Part shown: piece after piece, positions 32,087-39,858 of the stretch
Layout of the letters: the number at the start of each line of letters is the position of its first letter
Numbering within the stretch: the first letter of the stretch is position 1
From: an uncultured Oscillospiraceae bacterium
GTDB taxonomy: Bacteria; Bacillota; Clostridia; Oscillospirales; Ruminococcaceae
Assembly (NCBI GenBank): GCA_910584715.1
Contig: CAJUAN010000002.1
Coordinates: forward strand, 1 to 64,000
Direction: 5' to 3'
DNA length: 64,000 nucleotides
Translations under genes and position numbers: made by a program
Notes under the pieces: model-generated
The model's input: only the letters and a program-made list of their open reading frames with translations
Databases searched by the model: none
What the model was told of the DNA's origin: nothing

Positions 32087-32845
32087 TCATAGCCATACCG
32101 CCCAATCGCCGAAATCAAACGTCCCGCTGCCGTGATGTAATTTTCCCTCGGCTTTCAGCCTGCGAAATTCATCCCGCATTTCTGTAACAACAGCAGGATT
32201 TACGTCAAGGGAATGGTGCGCGGGAAAGATCCTTTTTGCTGGAAGCTCCGCGATCTTTTCAAGTGAGGCAAGATACGCCTCGGGATCGGTTGAGGGATAG
32301 TACGCAAAAAGAGTGTCCAAATAAACCAAATCGCCGGTAAAAAGATAACCGTGCGCCTTCTCCCAAAAGCACATATGCCCCGGAGAGTGTCCCGGCGTAT
32401 GCAGGACGGTTACGGCGCGTCCGCCAAGGTCTATTTCGTCGCCGTCGGAAAGAACTCTTGTTGGCTTGCCCCGAAACATTTCATAACCGCTCACGTCGTA
32501 ATTTTCGGGCAGTTCGCACCGGTCGCAGACCATTTCTCTGACCGTCTCTATAGTCAGCGGGAAACCGCCGTCCAGCCAGTCAAGCTCCGCCCCGTGGGCG
32601 TAAAAGTCGGGAAAATATTTGTGCCCGCCTATGTGATCCCAATGAACGTGAGTAGCGACGGCGGAGATCGGTTTATCGGTAAGCCGCCGCACCTCATCAA
32701 AAATATTTTGTATGCCGAGTCCCGTATCAATAAGCAAGCACCGCTCCGAACCGATAAGCAGATAGCAGTGTGTCTCCTCCCAATGGCGGTACTCGCTGAC
32801 TGCGTAGGTATCACTGTCAATTTTTTCCGTTGTAAACCAGTTCAT
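32087..32845 (-). CDS. Metallo-beta-lactamase-fold hydrolase (glyoxalase II-like)
   Basis: A 252-residue MBL-fold hydrolase with the HxHxDH zinc motif HVHWDH near residue 75, then HTPGHSPGHMCF and TGDLVY for the remaining ligands. Substrate unknown. The ATG at 32845 has GGGAG eight bases upstream. It follows the pncB gene with a 44-base gap and may be its operon partner. Confidence 0.85.
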   Translation of the reverse strand: MNWFTTEKIDSDTYAVSEYRHWEETHCYLLIGSERCLLIDTGLGIQNIFDEVRRLTDKPISAVATHVHWDHIGGHKYFPDFYAHGAELDWLDGGFPLTIETVREMVCDRCELPENYDVSGYEMFRGKPTRVLSDGDEIDLGGRAVTVLHTPGHSPGHMCFWEKAHGYLFTGDLVYLDTLFAYYPSTDPEAYLASLEKIAELPAKRIFPAHHSLDVNPAVVTEMRDEFRRLKAEGKLHHGSGTFDFGDWAVWL

Positions 32846-32889
32846 TTTAATAGCTCCCGAATGTTTGCGCAATTGCGCAGAATATACCG

Positions 32890-34335
32890 TTAACCCCTAT
32901 ATTCCTTGTGCAGCAGCTCGTTTTTCTTCTCCCAAAGCTGTCTGGAAAGGTCAACATAGTATTTGTGGGGGTACTCGAACCGCTTTACTTCGTCCCAGAT
33001 AGTGTCAAGCTGAGCGGCGCAATACTCGCGGATATCGTATGCGGAGGGCCTTTCGTAAACGCAGCCGCCGTCCAAGAAGATAGGTTCGAGCAGCCTTACC
33101 GCGCTGAAATTCTCCAGCAGCTTGCGCTTGTAGGTGTGCTCCGGGTCGAAGATCTCATAAGGCTTGGTATCGTCGATTATCTCGCCGCGGCAGGTGATAA
33201 CGTCGGCGATAGCCATTCCCGTGGAGGTATCGAAAAGCCTCCACACCTCTTTAAAATCGGGATTTGTGATTTTTGTGCTGTTTTCCGAAAGCTTTATCTT
33301 CGGTACTATTTTGTTGTCCTTTTCAACTGCCACAAGCTTGTAGACGCCGCCGAAAACAGGCTCGGACTTGGAGGTTATCATTCTCTCCCCCACGCCGAAG
33401 CTGTCAACCTTTGCGCCCTGCACAAGGATATCGCGGATAATGTATTCGTCCAGCGAATTGGACGCGACTATCTTCACCTCGGGGAAGCCCTCGTCGTCCA
33501 GCATCTGTCTTGCGCGTTTGGAAAGATATGTTATATCGCCGCTGTCAATGCGTATCCCCGCGGGCTTTTCTCCCCTCGCCCGCATTTCCTTAAACACCGT
33601 TATGGCGTTGGGAACGCCTGATTTAAGCACATTGTAGGTGTCCACCAAAAGAGTCGTGCCGTTGGGGTAGCACTTTGCGTAAGCCCTGAAAGCTTCAAGC
33701 TCGCTGTCAAACATCTGTATCCAAGAGTGAGCCATAGTGCCAAGAGCAGTAACTCCCATTTCCTTGTCGGAAATTGTGCAGGCAGTACCGCAGCAGCCCG
33801 CGATGTAGGCCGCTCTCGCGCCGTAAATCGCCCCGTCGCAGCCCTGAGCACGACGGGAGCCGAACTCCATAACGGGTCTGCCCTCGGCGGCGCGGACTAT
33901 CCTGTTAGCCTTTGTGGCAATAAGGCTCTGGTGATTTATGCATATGAGCACCATAGTTTCCACAAACTGAGCCTGTATAGCGGGCCCGCGGACGGTGACC
34001 ACAGGCTCTCCGGGAAAAATGGGAGTACCCTCCGGTACCGCCCATACATCGCAGCAGAAGCGGAAGTTTTTCAGGTACTCAAGAAAAGCCTCGCTGAAAA
34101 TGCCCTTTGCCCGCAGGTACTCTATATCGTCGTCGTCAAAGCTGAGACCGTTCATATAGTCTATCATCTGGTCAAGGCCGCACATTATGGCAAAGCCCCC
34201 GTCGTCGGGAACGCTTCTGAAAAACATATCGAAATAGGAGATCATTTCTCCCATGCCGTTCTCAAAGTAGCCGTTAGCCATTGTCAGCTCGTAAAAATCG
34301 GTAAGCATTGTAAGATTTCTTGCAGTTTTATTCAT
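32890..34335 (-). CDS. pncB: Nicotinate phosphoribosyltransferase
   Basis: A 481-residue enzyme converting nicotinate and PRPP (with ATP) to nicotinate mononucleotide. Family landmarks: the N-terminal MLTDFYELTMANGYF, FGSRRAQG, HSWIQMF with the catalytic histidine, LVDTYNVLKSG and GIRIDSGDI. The ATG at 34335 follows AAGGA. It lies 23 bases after pncA, so nicotinamide is deamidated and then recycled to NAD, with nadD (9186-9806) next in the pathway. Confidence 0.96.
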   Translation of the reverse strand: MNKTARNLTMLTDFYELTMANGYFENGMGEMISYFDMFFRSVPDDGGFAIMCGLDQMIDYMNGLSFDDDDIEYLRAKGIFSEAFLEYLKNFRFCCDVWAVPEGTPIFPGEPVVTVRGPAIQAQFVETMVLICINHQSLIATKANRIVRAAEGRPVMEFGSRRAQGCDGAIYGARAAYIAGCCGTACTISDKEMGVTALGTMAHSWIQMFDSELEAFRAYAKCYPNGTTLLVDTYNVLKSGVPNAITVFKEMRARGEKPAGIRIDSGDITYLSKRARQMLDDEGFPEVKIVASNSLDEYIIRDILVQGAKVDSFGVGERMITSKSEPVFGGVYKLVAVEKDNKIVPKIKLSENSTKITNPDFKEVWRLFDTSTGMAIADVITCRGEIIDDTKPYEIFDPEHTYKRKLLENFSAVRLLEPIFLDGGCVYERPSAYDIREYCAAQLDTIWDEVKRFEYPHKYYVDLSRQLWEKKNELLHKEYRG

Positions 34336-34358
34336 AGCAATCACATCCTTATAGTGTA

Positions 34359-35027
34359 TCACTTTATTTCGGAAACAAACCTTATGCCGCTGTCTTTCAT
34401 TATCTTGTAGGCGGCGATGTTCATGAAGTCCGCGTTGTGGTCGGGACTGTCATAGGTCTCCACGCAGTTAAGCGGAACGATTATTTCCGAAGTCCTGTCC
34501 TGAGCGATAAACCAGGTTTTAAGAGTCAGACAGAACTGCATAACGCAGATGTCTGTGCAGTCCCCTGCAACGATAAAAGTGTTCACCTTGGGCTTACGCA
34601 CAAGCTCGTGCATGAAATCTTTTTCATGGAACCCGTTGGTGGAATTTTTCTTTATCAGGAAGTACCCTCCAACCGCTTTAAGCTCGTCAACAAGCTCGCT
34701 TTCGCTTGTTCCGTCGATACAGTGGGGAGGAAATGACGCAAACTCCGCACAGTTTTCGCTGTGGCAGTCCGCAAAAGCGGCTATGGGTATCCCCGCGTCT
34801 TTGCATTTTTCGGTAAGTCTTACCGTATGGGGAATAATTCCCTCGATAATGGGAGACGACATCGCTCCCTCGCGGATAAATCCGTTTATAACGTCAACAA
34901 CGATCAGCGCCGTCTTTTCGGGGACAAGCTCTGAAAAGTCCATTGACGGCAGTTCTCTGATCTCGGAAATAAGTCCGCAAACAGTTTCCCTGCAAACGTC
35001 GGGGGTTTGTGTAGAAAATTTTCTCAT
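34359..35027 (-). CDS. pncA: Isochorismatase-family hydrolase, probable nicotinamidase
   Basis: A 222-residue cysteine hydrolase. The catalytic triad is visible as Asp45 (VVDVINGF), a lysine at 126-127 (FLIKKNSTNGF) and Cys161 (DICVMQF). Metal-site residues around 87-91 (ADCHSEN) fit nicotinamidases, though the canonical DxH spacing differs slightly. The pncB neighbour strongly suggests nicotinamide as substrate. The N-terminus is about 30 residues longer than many PncA proteins. Confidence 0.85.
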   Translation of the reverse strand: MRKFSTQTPDVCRETVCGLISEIRELPSMDFSELVPEKTALIVVDVINGFIREGAMSSPIIEGIIPHTVRLTEKCKDAGIPIAAFADCHSENCAEFASFPPHCIDGTSESELVDELKAVGGYFLIKKNSTNGFHEKDFMHELVRKPKVNTFIVAGDCTDICVMQFCLTLKTWFIAQDRTSEIIVPLNCVETYDSPDHNADFMNIAAYKIMKDSGIRFVSEIK

Positions 35028-35161
35028 TTTGACCGCGCTCCTTTAACGTTGATTTTTCCGGCACGGAACATAGCAGCCTGTGAACGTCCGGAATATTTTA
35101 GTATATATATTTACATTATATAGCAAAAAGCCTGTTATTTCAATATATTTTTTTAAAATGA

Positions 35162-35190
35162 TTGCATTTTACCGTAAAATATTTTATAAT
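35162..35190 (+). promoter_or_regulatory. Promoter of the capA-like gene
   Basis: -35 TTGCAT (35162-35167), 17-bp spacer, -10 TATAAT (35185-35190). The leader contains a seven-codon open frame (35218-35241). Confidence 0.65.
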
Positions 35191-35255
35191 GTTATTGACA
35201 AATTTGTGAAAGGAGCTATGCTTTTCCTCCCTTTTGGTTAAAGTATTGACAATAT

Positions 35256-36536
35256 ATGAAAAAAATAATCACTTTAGTATTATTGTCGGCGGTATTTCTT
35301 ACCGGTTGTTCTTACGTTAATCATGATATCCCGCTTGAATACGCGGTGTCCACATCGGAAGCTTTCTCCGAAGCTACGACGTTGGAAGCTCCCTCCGATA
35401 CCGGTACAGTTTCCTCAGCCGAGACAGCGACAACAAAGCCCGAACCCGAGTTTGTAACGGTAAGCGTCGCCGCCGTGGGTGACAACCTCATACATTCCAG
35501 CCTCTATAAGCAGGCTGCCGCGCGCTACGGAGAAATTCACGGCGGAAAAGCGGGCTACGACTTTGAGTACGCCTACAAGAACATTGAGGGTATTATCCGC
35601 CGTGCGGATATGGCTGTGATAAATCAGGAGACCCTTATCTGCAACGACGTGTTCGAGCCCTCCACATATCCGCTTTTCAACAGCCCGGCGGCATTGGGAG
35701 ACCATATGCTGGATATAGGCTTCGACGTGTTCACCATTGCGAACAACCATACTCTCGATAAGGGTACGGAGGGGCTTTCCGCCTGTCTCGACTACTGGGA
35801 CAGCCGCGAAAACGCTGTCGTCTGCGGAGCCTACAGAAATGCCTCCGACAGGGCAAATATCCGCACCGCCGAATTTAACGGGATAACGTTTTCTTTCCTG
35901 TCCTACACCGAGTCCCTGAACGGTCTCAGTCTGCCAGCGGGAAGCGAGCTTTCAATTGGTGACGCTTACGATATCGAGACAATGAAGTCCGAAATTGCCT
36001 CTGCAAACGAAATATCCGACGTGTGCATAGTAGCTCTCCACTGGGGAGTGGAAAACTCCGACATAATCAGCGACTACCAAAGGAGTACCGCGAAAATACT
36101 TGCAGACGCGGGCGCGGATATTATTATCGGGAATCACCCCCATGTGCTCCGGGATATTGAGGAAATAGAGCGCGAGGACGGTTCCGTTACCCTTTGTGCC
36201 TATTCCCTGGGAAATTTCATTTCCGCCCAAAGCGTGGGGCAGAACCTTATCGGAGGAGTGCTGAAATTTGACGTTTCCATACGCATTGACGGGGAAGCGG
36301 GAGAGAACCGGCAGCCGATAATCGGCAATATCGAGCTTGTTCCGGTGATAACCCACTATGACGGAAACTATCACGACGTAAGGCTCTATCCCTTGTCGGA
36401 CTACACCCGCGAGCTTGCGGAGTCCCACGGAGTAAAAAATATGAGCAAATTCGGCTACGACTATATTTTCGAGGTTCTGGAAAGGAATATCAGCGAGGAA
36501 TACTTTGATCCCAATGATTATTACCAAGCTGAATGA
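35256..36536 (+). CDS. CapA-family lipoprotein (metallophosphatase-like)
   Basis: A 426-residue exported lipoprotein; the signal ends in the lipobox LTGC with Cys18. A Ser/Thr-rich linker (about 25-65) leads to the PGA_cap domain: VAAVGDNLIH, NQETL, ANNHTLDKG, ALHWGVEN and GNHPHVLRDIE, the calcineurin-like metal ligands. Relatives take part in poly-gamma-glutamate retention, but no capB or capC is present, so the role is probably another cell-surface hydrolysis. The ATG at 35256 lacks a good ribosome site; AAAGGAG lies 41 bases upstream, in front of a tiny upstream frame. Confidence 0.85.
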   Translation: MKKIITLVLLSAVFLTGCSYVNHDIPLEYAVSTSEAFSEATTLEAPSDTGTVSSAETATTKPEPEFVTVSVAAVGDNLIHSSLYKQAAARYGEIHGGKAGYDFEYAYKNIEGIIRRADMAVINQETLICNDVFEPSTYPLFNSPAALGDHMLDIGFDVFTIANNHTLDKGTEGLSACLDYWDSRENAVVCGAYRNASDRANIRTAEFNGITFSFLSYTESLNGLSLPAGSELSIGDAYDIETMKSEIASANEISDVCIVALHWGVENSDIISDYQRSTAKILADAGADIIIGNHPHVLRDIEEIEREDGSVTLCAYSLGNFISAQSVGQNLIGGVLKFDVSIRIDGEAGENRQPIIGNIELVPVITHYDGNYHDVRLYPLSDYTRELAESHGVKNMSKFGYDYIFEVLERNISEEYFDPNDYYQAE

Positions 36537-36591
36537 CCTCGGAGCCGTACCAACCGAGTGGTTACAATTTGGAACAAATACTCAAAAACTA

Positions 36592-36620
36592 TTGAAATGC
36601 GGTTTTTTATAAGGTATAAT
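36592..36620 (+). promoter_or_regulatory. Promoter of the rodA-like gene
   Basis: -35 TTGAAA (36592-36597), 17-bp spacer, -10 TATAAT (36615-36620). Confidence 0.8.
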
Positions 36621-36663
36621 ATTTTGTAGACAACACGAAAACGTATAAAAGAAAGGAACTTCA

Positions 36664-37821
36664 ATGATAAAAACCGTTTTCAGAGCTTTGGTCCAGTACT
36701 TCCGCAAGCTTGACAAGCCGCTTTTCATCGCGGTCTGCGGGGTGTCGGCTTTCTCGGTGCTTTTGATGTTCTCGCTTGTGCAGAACGGCGTTACAAGCAA
36801 GGACAGTACAATGTATAAAATGCAGTTCCTGTGCCTTTGCGCTGGAGCCGCCGCCGCGCTTATCATGTCCGCTCTGGACTACCATAAATTCATCAAGCTG
36901 TGGTTTCTGTACGTCCCCGGAGCGGTAGGTCTTACCCTGCTGACCTTTACGCCACTTGTCTACAAACCCAACGAGGGCGCGGACGACGCGGCATGGATAG
37001 ATTTGGGTTTTACCACTCTTCAGCCCTCGGAGATACTCAAAATAGCTTTTATAATGTCCTTTGCTCTGCACCTTTTCAAGGTCGGAGACAAGATAAACCA
37101 TATCGGACACGTTGCGCTGCTCTGCCTCCACGGAGCGGTTCCCACGCTTATCGTTGTGGCTCAGGGCGACGACGGAACTGCGCTGGTGTTTTTCTTTATG
37201 TTCGTCTGCATGATCTTCGCGGCGGGTATTTCCTGGAAGTACATACTTCCCTGCCTTATCGCCGCGCCTGTGGCAATCTGGGTGCTGTGGGAGAAAATAA
37301 TGCTCCCTCACCAGAAAATGCGTTTCCTTGTTCTGTTCCAGGAGGATCCAATGAACGATCCGGAATTTGCGGCGATAGCATATCAGCAGTACTGGGGAAA
37401 GCTTGCTCTCGGCTCGGGACAGCTTTTCGGCAAGGGACTGTTTGCGGACGAATATGTCAGTGTACCTTACGTTCAGAATGACTTTATCTTCACCTATGTG
37501 GGACAGTGTTTCGGTTTTCTGGGCTGTATCGCGCTTATTGCCGCGCTGTCCTTTATATGCCTGAAAATAGTTGTTGACAGCAGGATCGCCAAGGACGATT
37601 TGGGAAAATTCATGTGCATAGGCGTGTTTTCAATGGTGTTTATCCACTGCATACTTAACCTTGGCATGGTGTTGGGAGTAATGCCTGTTATCGGCGTTCC
37701 CCTGCCCTTTGTAAGTCAGGGAGGAACGAGTATGGCGAGTATGTTTGTGTGTATCGGGCTTGTTATGAGCGTGTACTCACATTCAGAGAAAAACTACCGT
37801 CTTTTCTATGATGCGAATTAA
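36664..37821 (+). CDS. RodA/FtsW/SpoVE-family SEDS protein
   Basis: A 385-residue polytopic membrane protein (about ten segments) of the SEDS peptidoglycan glycosyltransferases. Conserved points: WIDLGFTTLQPSEILKIA, the VAQGDDGTALVFF loop with the catalytic-type Asp, and the C-terminal GVPLPFVSQGGTS. RodA-like by general appearance. No PBP2 or mre gene is adjacent, so whether it serves elongation, division or sporulation cannot be decided. Confidence 0.88.
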   Translation: MIKTVFRALVQYFRKLDKPLFIAVCGVSAFSVLLMFSLVQNGVTSKDSTMYKMQFLCLCAGAAAALIMSALDYHKFIKLWFLYVPGAVGLTLLTFTPLVYKPNEGADDAAWIDLGFTTLQPSEILKIAFIMSFALHLFKVGDKINHIGHVALLCLHGAVPTLIVVAQGDDGTALVFFFMFVCMIFAAGISWKYILPCLIAAPVAIWVLWEKIMLPHQKMRFLVLFQEDPMNDPEFAAIAYQQYWGKLALGSGQLFGKGLFADEYVSVPYVQNDFIFTYVGQCFGFLGCIALIAALSFICLKIVVDSRIAKDDLGKFMCIGVFSMVFIHCILNLGMVLGVMPVIGVPLPFVSQGGTSMASMFVCIGLVMSVYSHSEKNYRLFYDAN

Positions 37822-37860
37822 CGAACGGGAAATACCGCAAACGGAAAGGAAATACCGGAA

Positions 37861-38541
37861 ATGAACAATACCTCTGCTTTTTCCTCAGTAGACTACGACT
37901 TGGAAATACAAAAGACGGTTCCCTTTTATGAGGAGCTGTACAGGCAGATCACGGAAACTGCAAAACTTTTCGGAAACAAACCGCTGTCATGGCTTGATAT
38001 CGGCTGCGGTACCGGAAAAACTGCGGAATCTGTACTCGGGAAAGTTCCGGTAGAAAAATTTATTTTCTGCGATATTTCCGCGGAAATGACAGACATTTGC
38101 AAAGGTCGTTTCCCATTTCCCAAAGCGGAATTTCTTATTTCCGATGTTTCCGGTACCAACTTTTGCAATAATTTTGAACCGGAAGCTTTCGATATTGTTA
38201 CCGCAATTCTTGTTAACCATTATTTCAGACCGGACAAAAGGAAGGCTGCTTTGCAAAACTGTTTCCGTGCCTTGAAAAAAGGCGGGATACTTATTACGGC
38301 GGAAAACTTCGCGCCGTCGGGAACCATAATCGAAAAGCTGTACCTCAAACGCTGGGAAAACTTTCAGCTTGAACGGGGACGGTCTCCCGAAGACTGTCAT
38401 AGGCACCTGGAAAGATACGGAAAAAACTATTTCCCCATAACGGTTTCCGAAAGCCTTGATATGCTTCGGGAGTGCGGCTTCGCGGAATCGGAGGTCTTTG
38501 CGCTGTCCTGCTGTCAGGCGGCTTTTATTTCTGTAAAATAA
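37861..38541 (+). CDS. Class I SAM-dependent methyltransferase
   Basis: A 226-residue Rossmann-fold methyltransferase. Motif I is LDIGCGTGKTAE (about 42-53), the acidic end of strand two is FCDIS, and motif post-I is ISDVSGTNF. The C-terminal half resembles UbiE/Coq5-like enzymes acting on small molecules. Substrate unknown. It lies 39 bases after the SEDS gene and 19 before galK. Confidence 0.8.
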   Translation: MNNTSAFSSVDYDLEIQKTVPFYEELYRQITETAKLFGNKPLSWLDIGCGTGKTAESVLGKVPVEKFIFCDISAEMTDICKGRFPFPKAEFLISDVSGTNFCNNFEPEAFDIVTAILVNHYFRPDKRKAALQNCFRALKKGGILITAENFAPSGTIIEKLYLKRWENFQLERGRSPEDCHRHLERYGKNYFPITVSESLDMLRECGFAESEVFALSCCQAAFISVK

Positions 38542-38560
38542 TTTCAAAGGAGAATTCCAT

Positions 38561-39805
38561 ATGAAAAACATTGATGCCACACTTGAAAAGCTGTACGGAA
38601 AAAACGCGCTCAGCACCCAGAGAGAACGCTACCAAAAGGCTGAAAAGACTTTTGGGGAACTGTTCGGAGACGCGGAAAACGCCATGATCTTCTCAGCCTC
38701 GGGACGTACCGAGATAGGCGGAAACCACACCGACCACAACCGCGGAAAAGTCCTTGCCGCGGCGGTAAGCCTTGACGTTATCGCATTTGTCGTACCCACC
38801 GACGACGGAATCATCACCGTGAAGTCCGAGGGCTTTCCGCAGGACACGGTGGATACTTCCGACCTGTCCGTCTGCGAGGAGGACAAAAACACCTCTGCAG
38901 CCCTGATACGCGGCGTCGCCGACGGAATGAGCCGTAACGGTTTTTCCGTGGGTGGTTTTAAGGCGTACACCACATCAAGCGTACTGAAAGGCAGCGGCAT
39001 TTCCTCCTCGGCTGCGTTCGAGGTGCTTATCGGGACTATTCTTTCACACCTCTATAACAGTGGAAACGTCGGTGCGGTAAAGATCGCCCAAATAGCTCAG
39101 TACGCCGAAAACGTACATTTTGGCAAGCCCAGCGGTCTTATGGATCAAATGGCGTCCTCGGCAGGCGGCTTTATCGAGATAGATTTTGAAAATCCCGAAG
39201 AGCCTGTCATACGCTCAATTGATTACGATTTTGCTGCCAGCGGACATAGTCTCTGCATTGTGGACACCAAGGGGAACCACGCCGACCTTACTCCCGAGTA
39301 CGCGGCTATTCCCAAGGAAATGAAATCGGTGGCTGAGTTTTTCGGCAAATCAGAGTTAAGGGATATCACCCCGAAACAGCTTATGGAAAACATTGGCGCT
39401 GTACGTCAGTCCTGCGGGGACAGAGCGGTATCCAGAGCAATGCACTTTTTTGACGAAAACGCAAGGGTTGACCGGGAGGCTTCCGCGCTTGACAGCGGAG
39501 ATTTCAAGGCTTTCCTGCATGAAGTTACCGCCAGCGGAAACAGTTCTTTTAAATATTTGCAGAATATTTTCGCCGTTTCCGACTCCCGCGAGCAGGGAAT
39601 GGTTCTGGGGCTTTACATTGCAGAAAAGCTTCTCGGCGGCAGAGGCGCATGCCGAGTTCACGGAGGAGGCTTTGCAGGTACTATTCAGGCGTTTGTTCCC
39701 AACGATATGCTGGACGGCTTTGTTTCCGGCATGGAAAAGCTTTTCGGCGCGGGAAGCTGTTACTGCCTGTACATACGCCCTTTGGGAGGAACAAAGATCT
39801 GCTGA
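38561..39805 (+). CDS. galK: Galactokinase
   Basis: A 414-residue GHMP-family kinase phosphorylating galactose at C1. The galactokinase signature is GRTEIGGNHTDHNRG near residue 47, the GHMP phosphate loop is KGSGISSSAAFE near 147, and the C-terminal GGGFAGTIQAF motif is present. The catalytic Asp is expected in GKPSGLMDQMAS. galT and galE are not adjacent. It ends at a strong bidirectional terminator. Confidence 0.95.
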   Translation: MKNIDATLEKLYGKNALSTQRERYQKAEKTFGELFGDAENAMIFSASGRTEIGGNHTDHNRGKVLAAAVSLDVIAFVVPTDDGIITVKSEGFPQDTVDTSDLSVCEEDKNTSAALIRGVADGMSRNGFSVGGFKAYTTSSVLKGSGISSSAAFEVLIGTILSHLYNSGNVGAVKIAQIAQYAENVHFGKPSGLMDQMASSAGGFIEIDFENPEEPVIRSIDYDFAASGHSLCIVDTKGNHADLTPEYAAIPKEMKSVAEFFGKSELRDITPKQLMENIGAVRQSCGDRAVSRAMHFFDENARVDREASALDSGDFKAFLHEVTASGNSSFKYLQNIFAVSDSREQGMVLGLYIAEKLLGGRGACRVHGGGFAGTIQAFVPNDMLDGFVSGMEKLFGAGSCYCLYIRPLGGTKIC

Positions 39806-39818
39806 CAAACCAATATTA

Positions 39819-39850
39819 AAAAGGACAGAGCGAGCTGCTCTGTCCTTTTT
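39819..39850. terminator. Bidirectional terminator between galK and metH
   Basis: Thirteen-pair perfect stem (AAAAGGACAGAGC with its complement) flanked by A and T runs, so it can end galK on the plus strand and metH on the minus strand. Confidence 0.88.
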
Positions 39851-39858
39851 GTTTCTGT

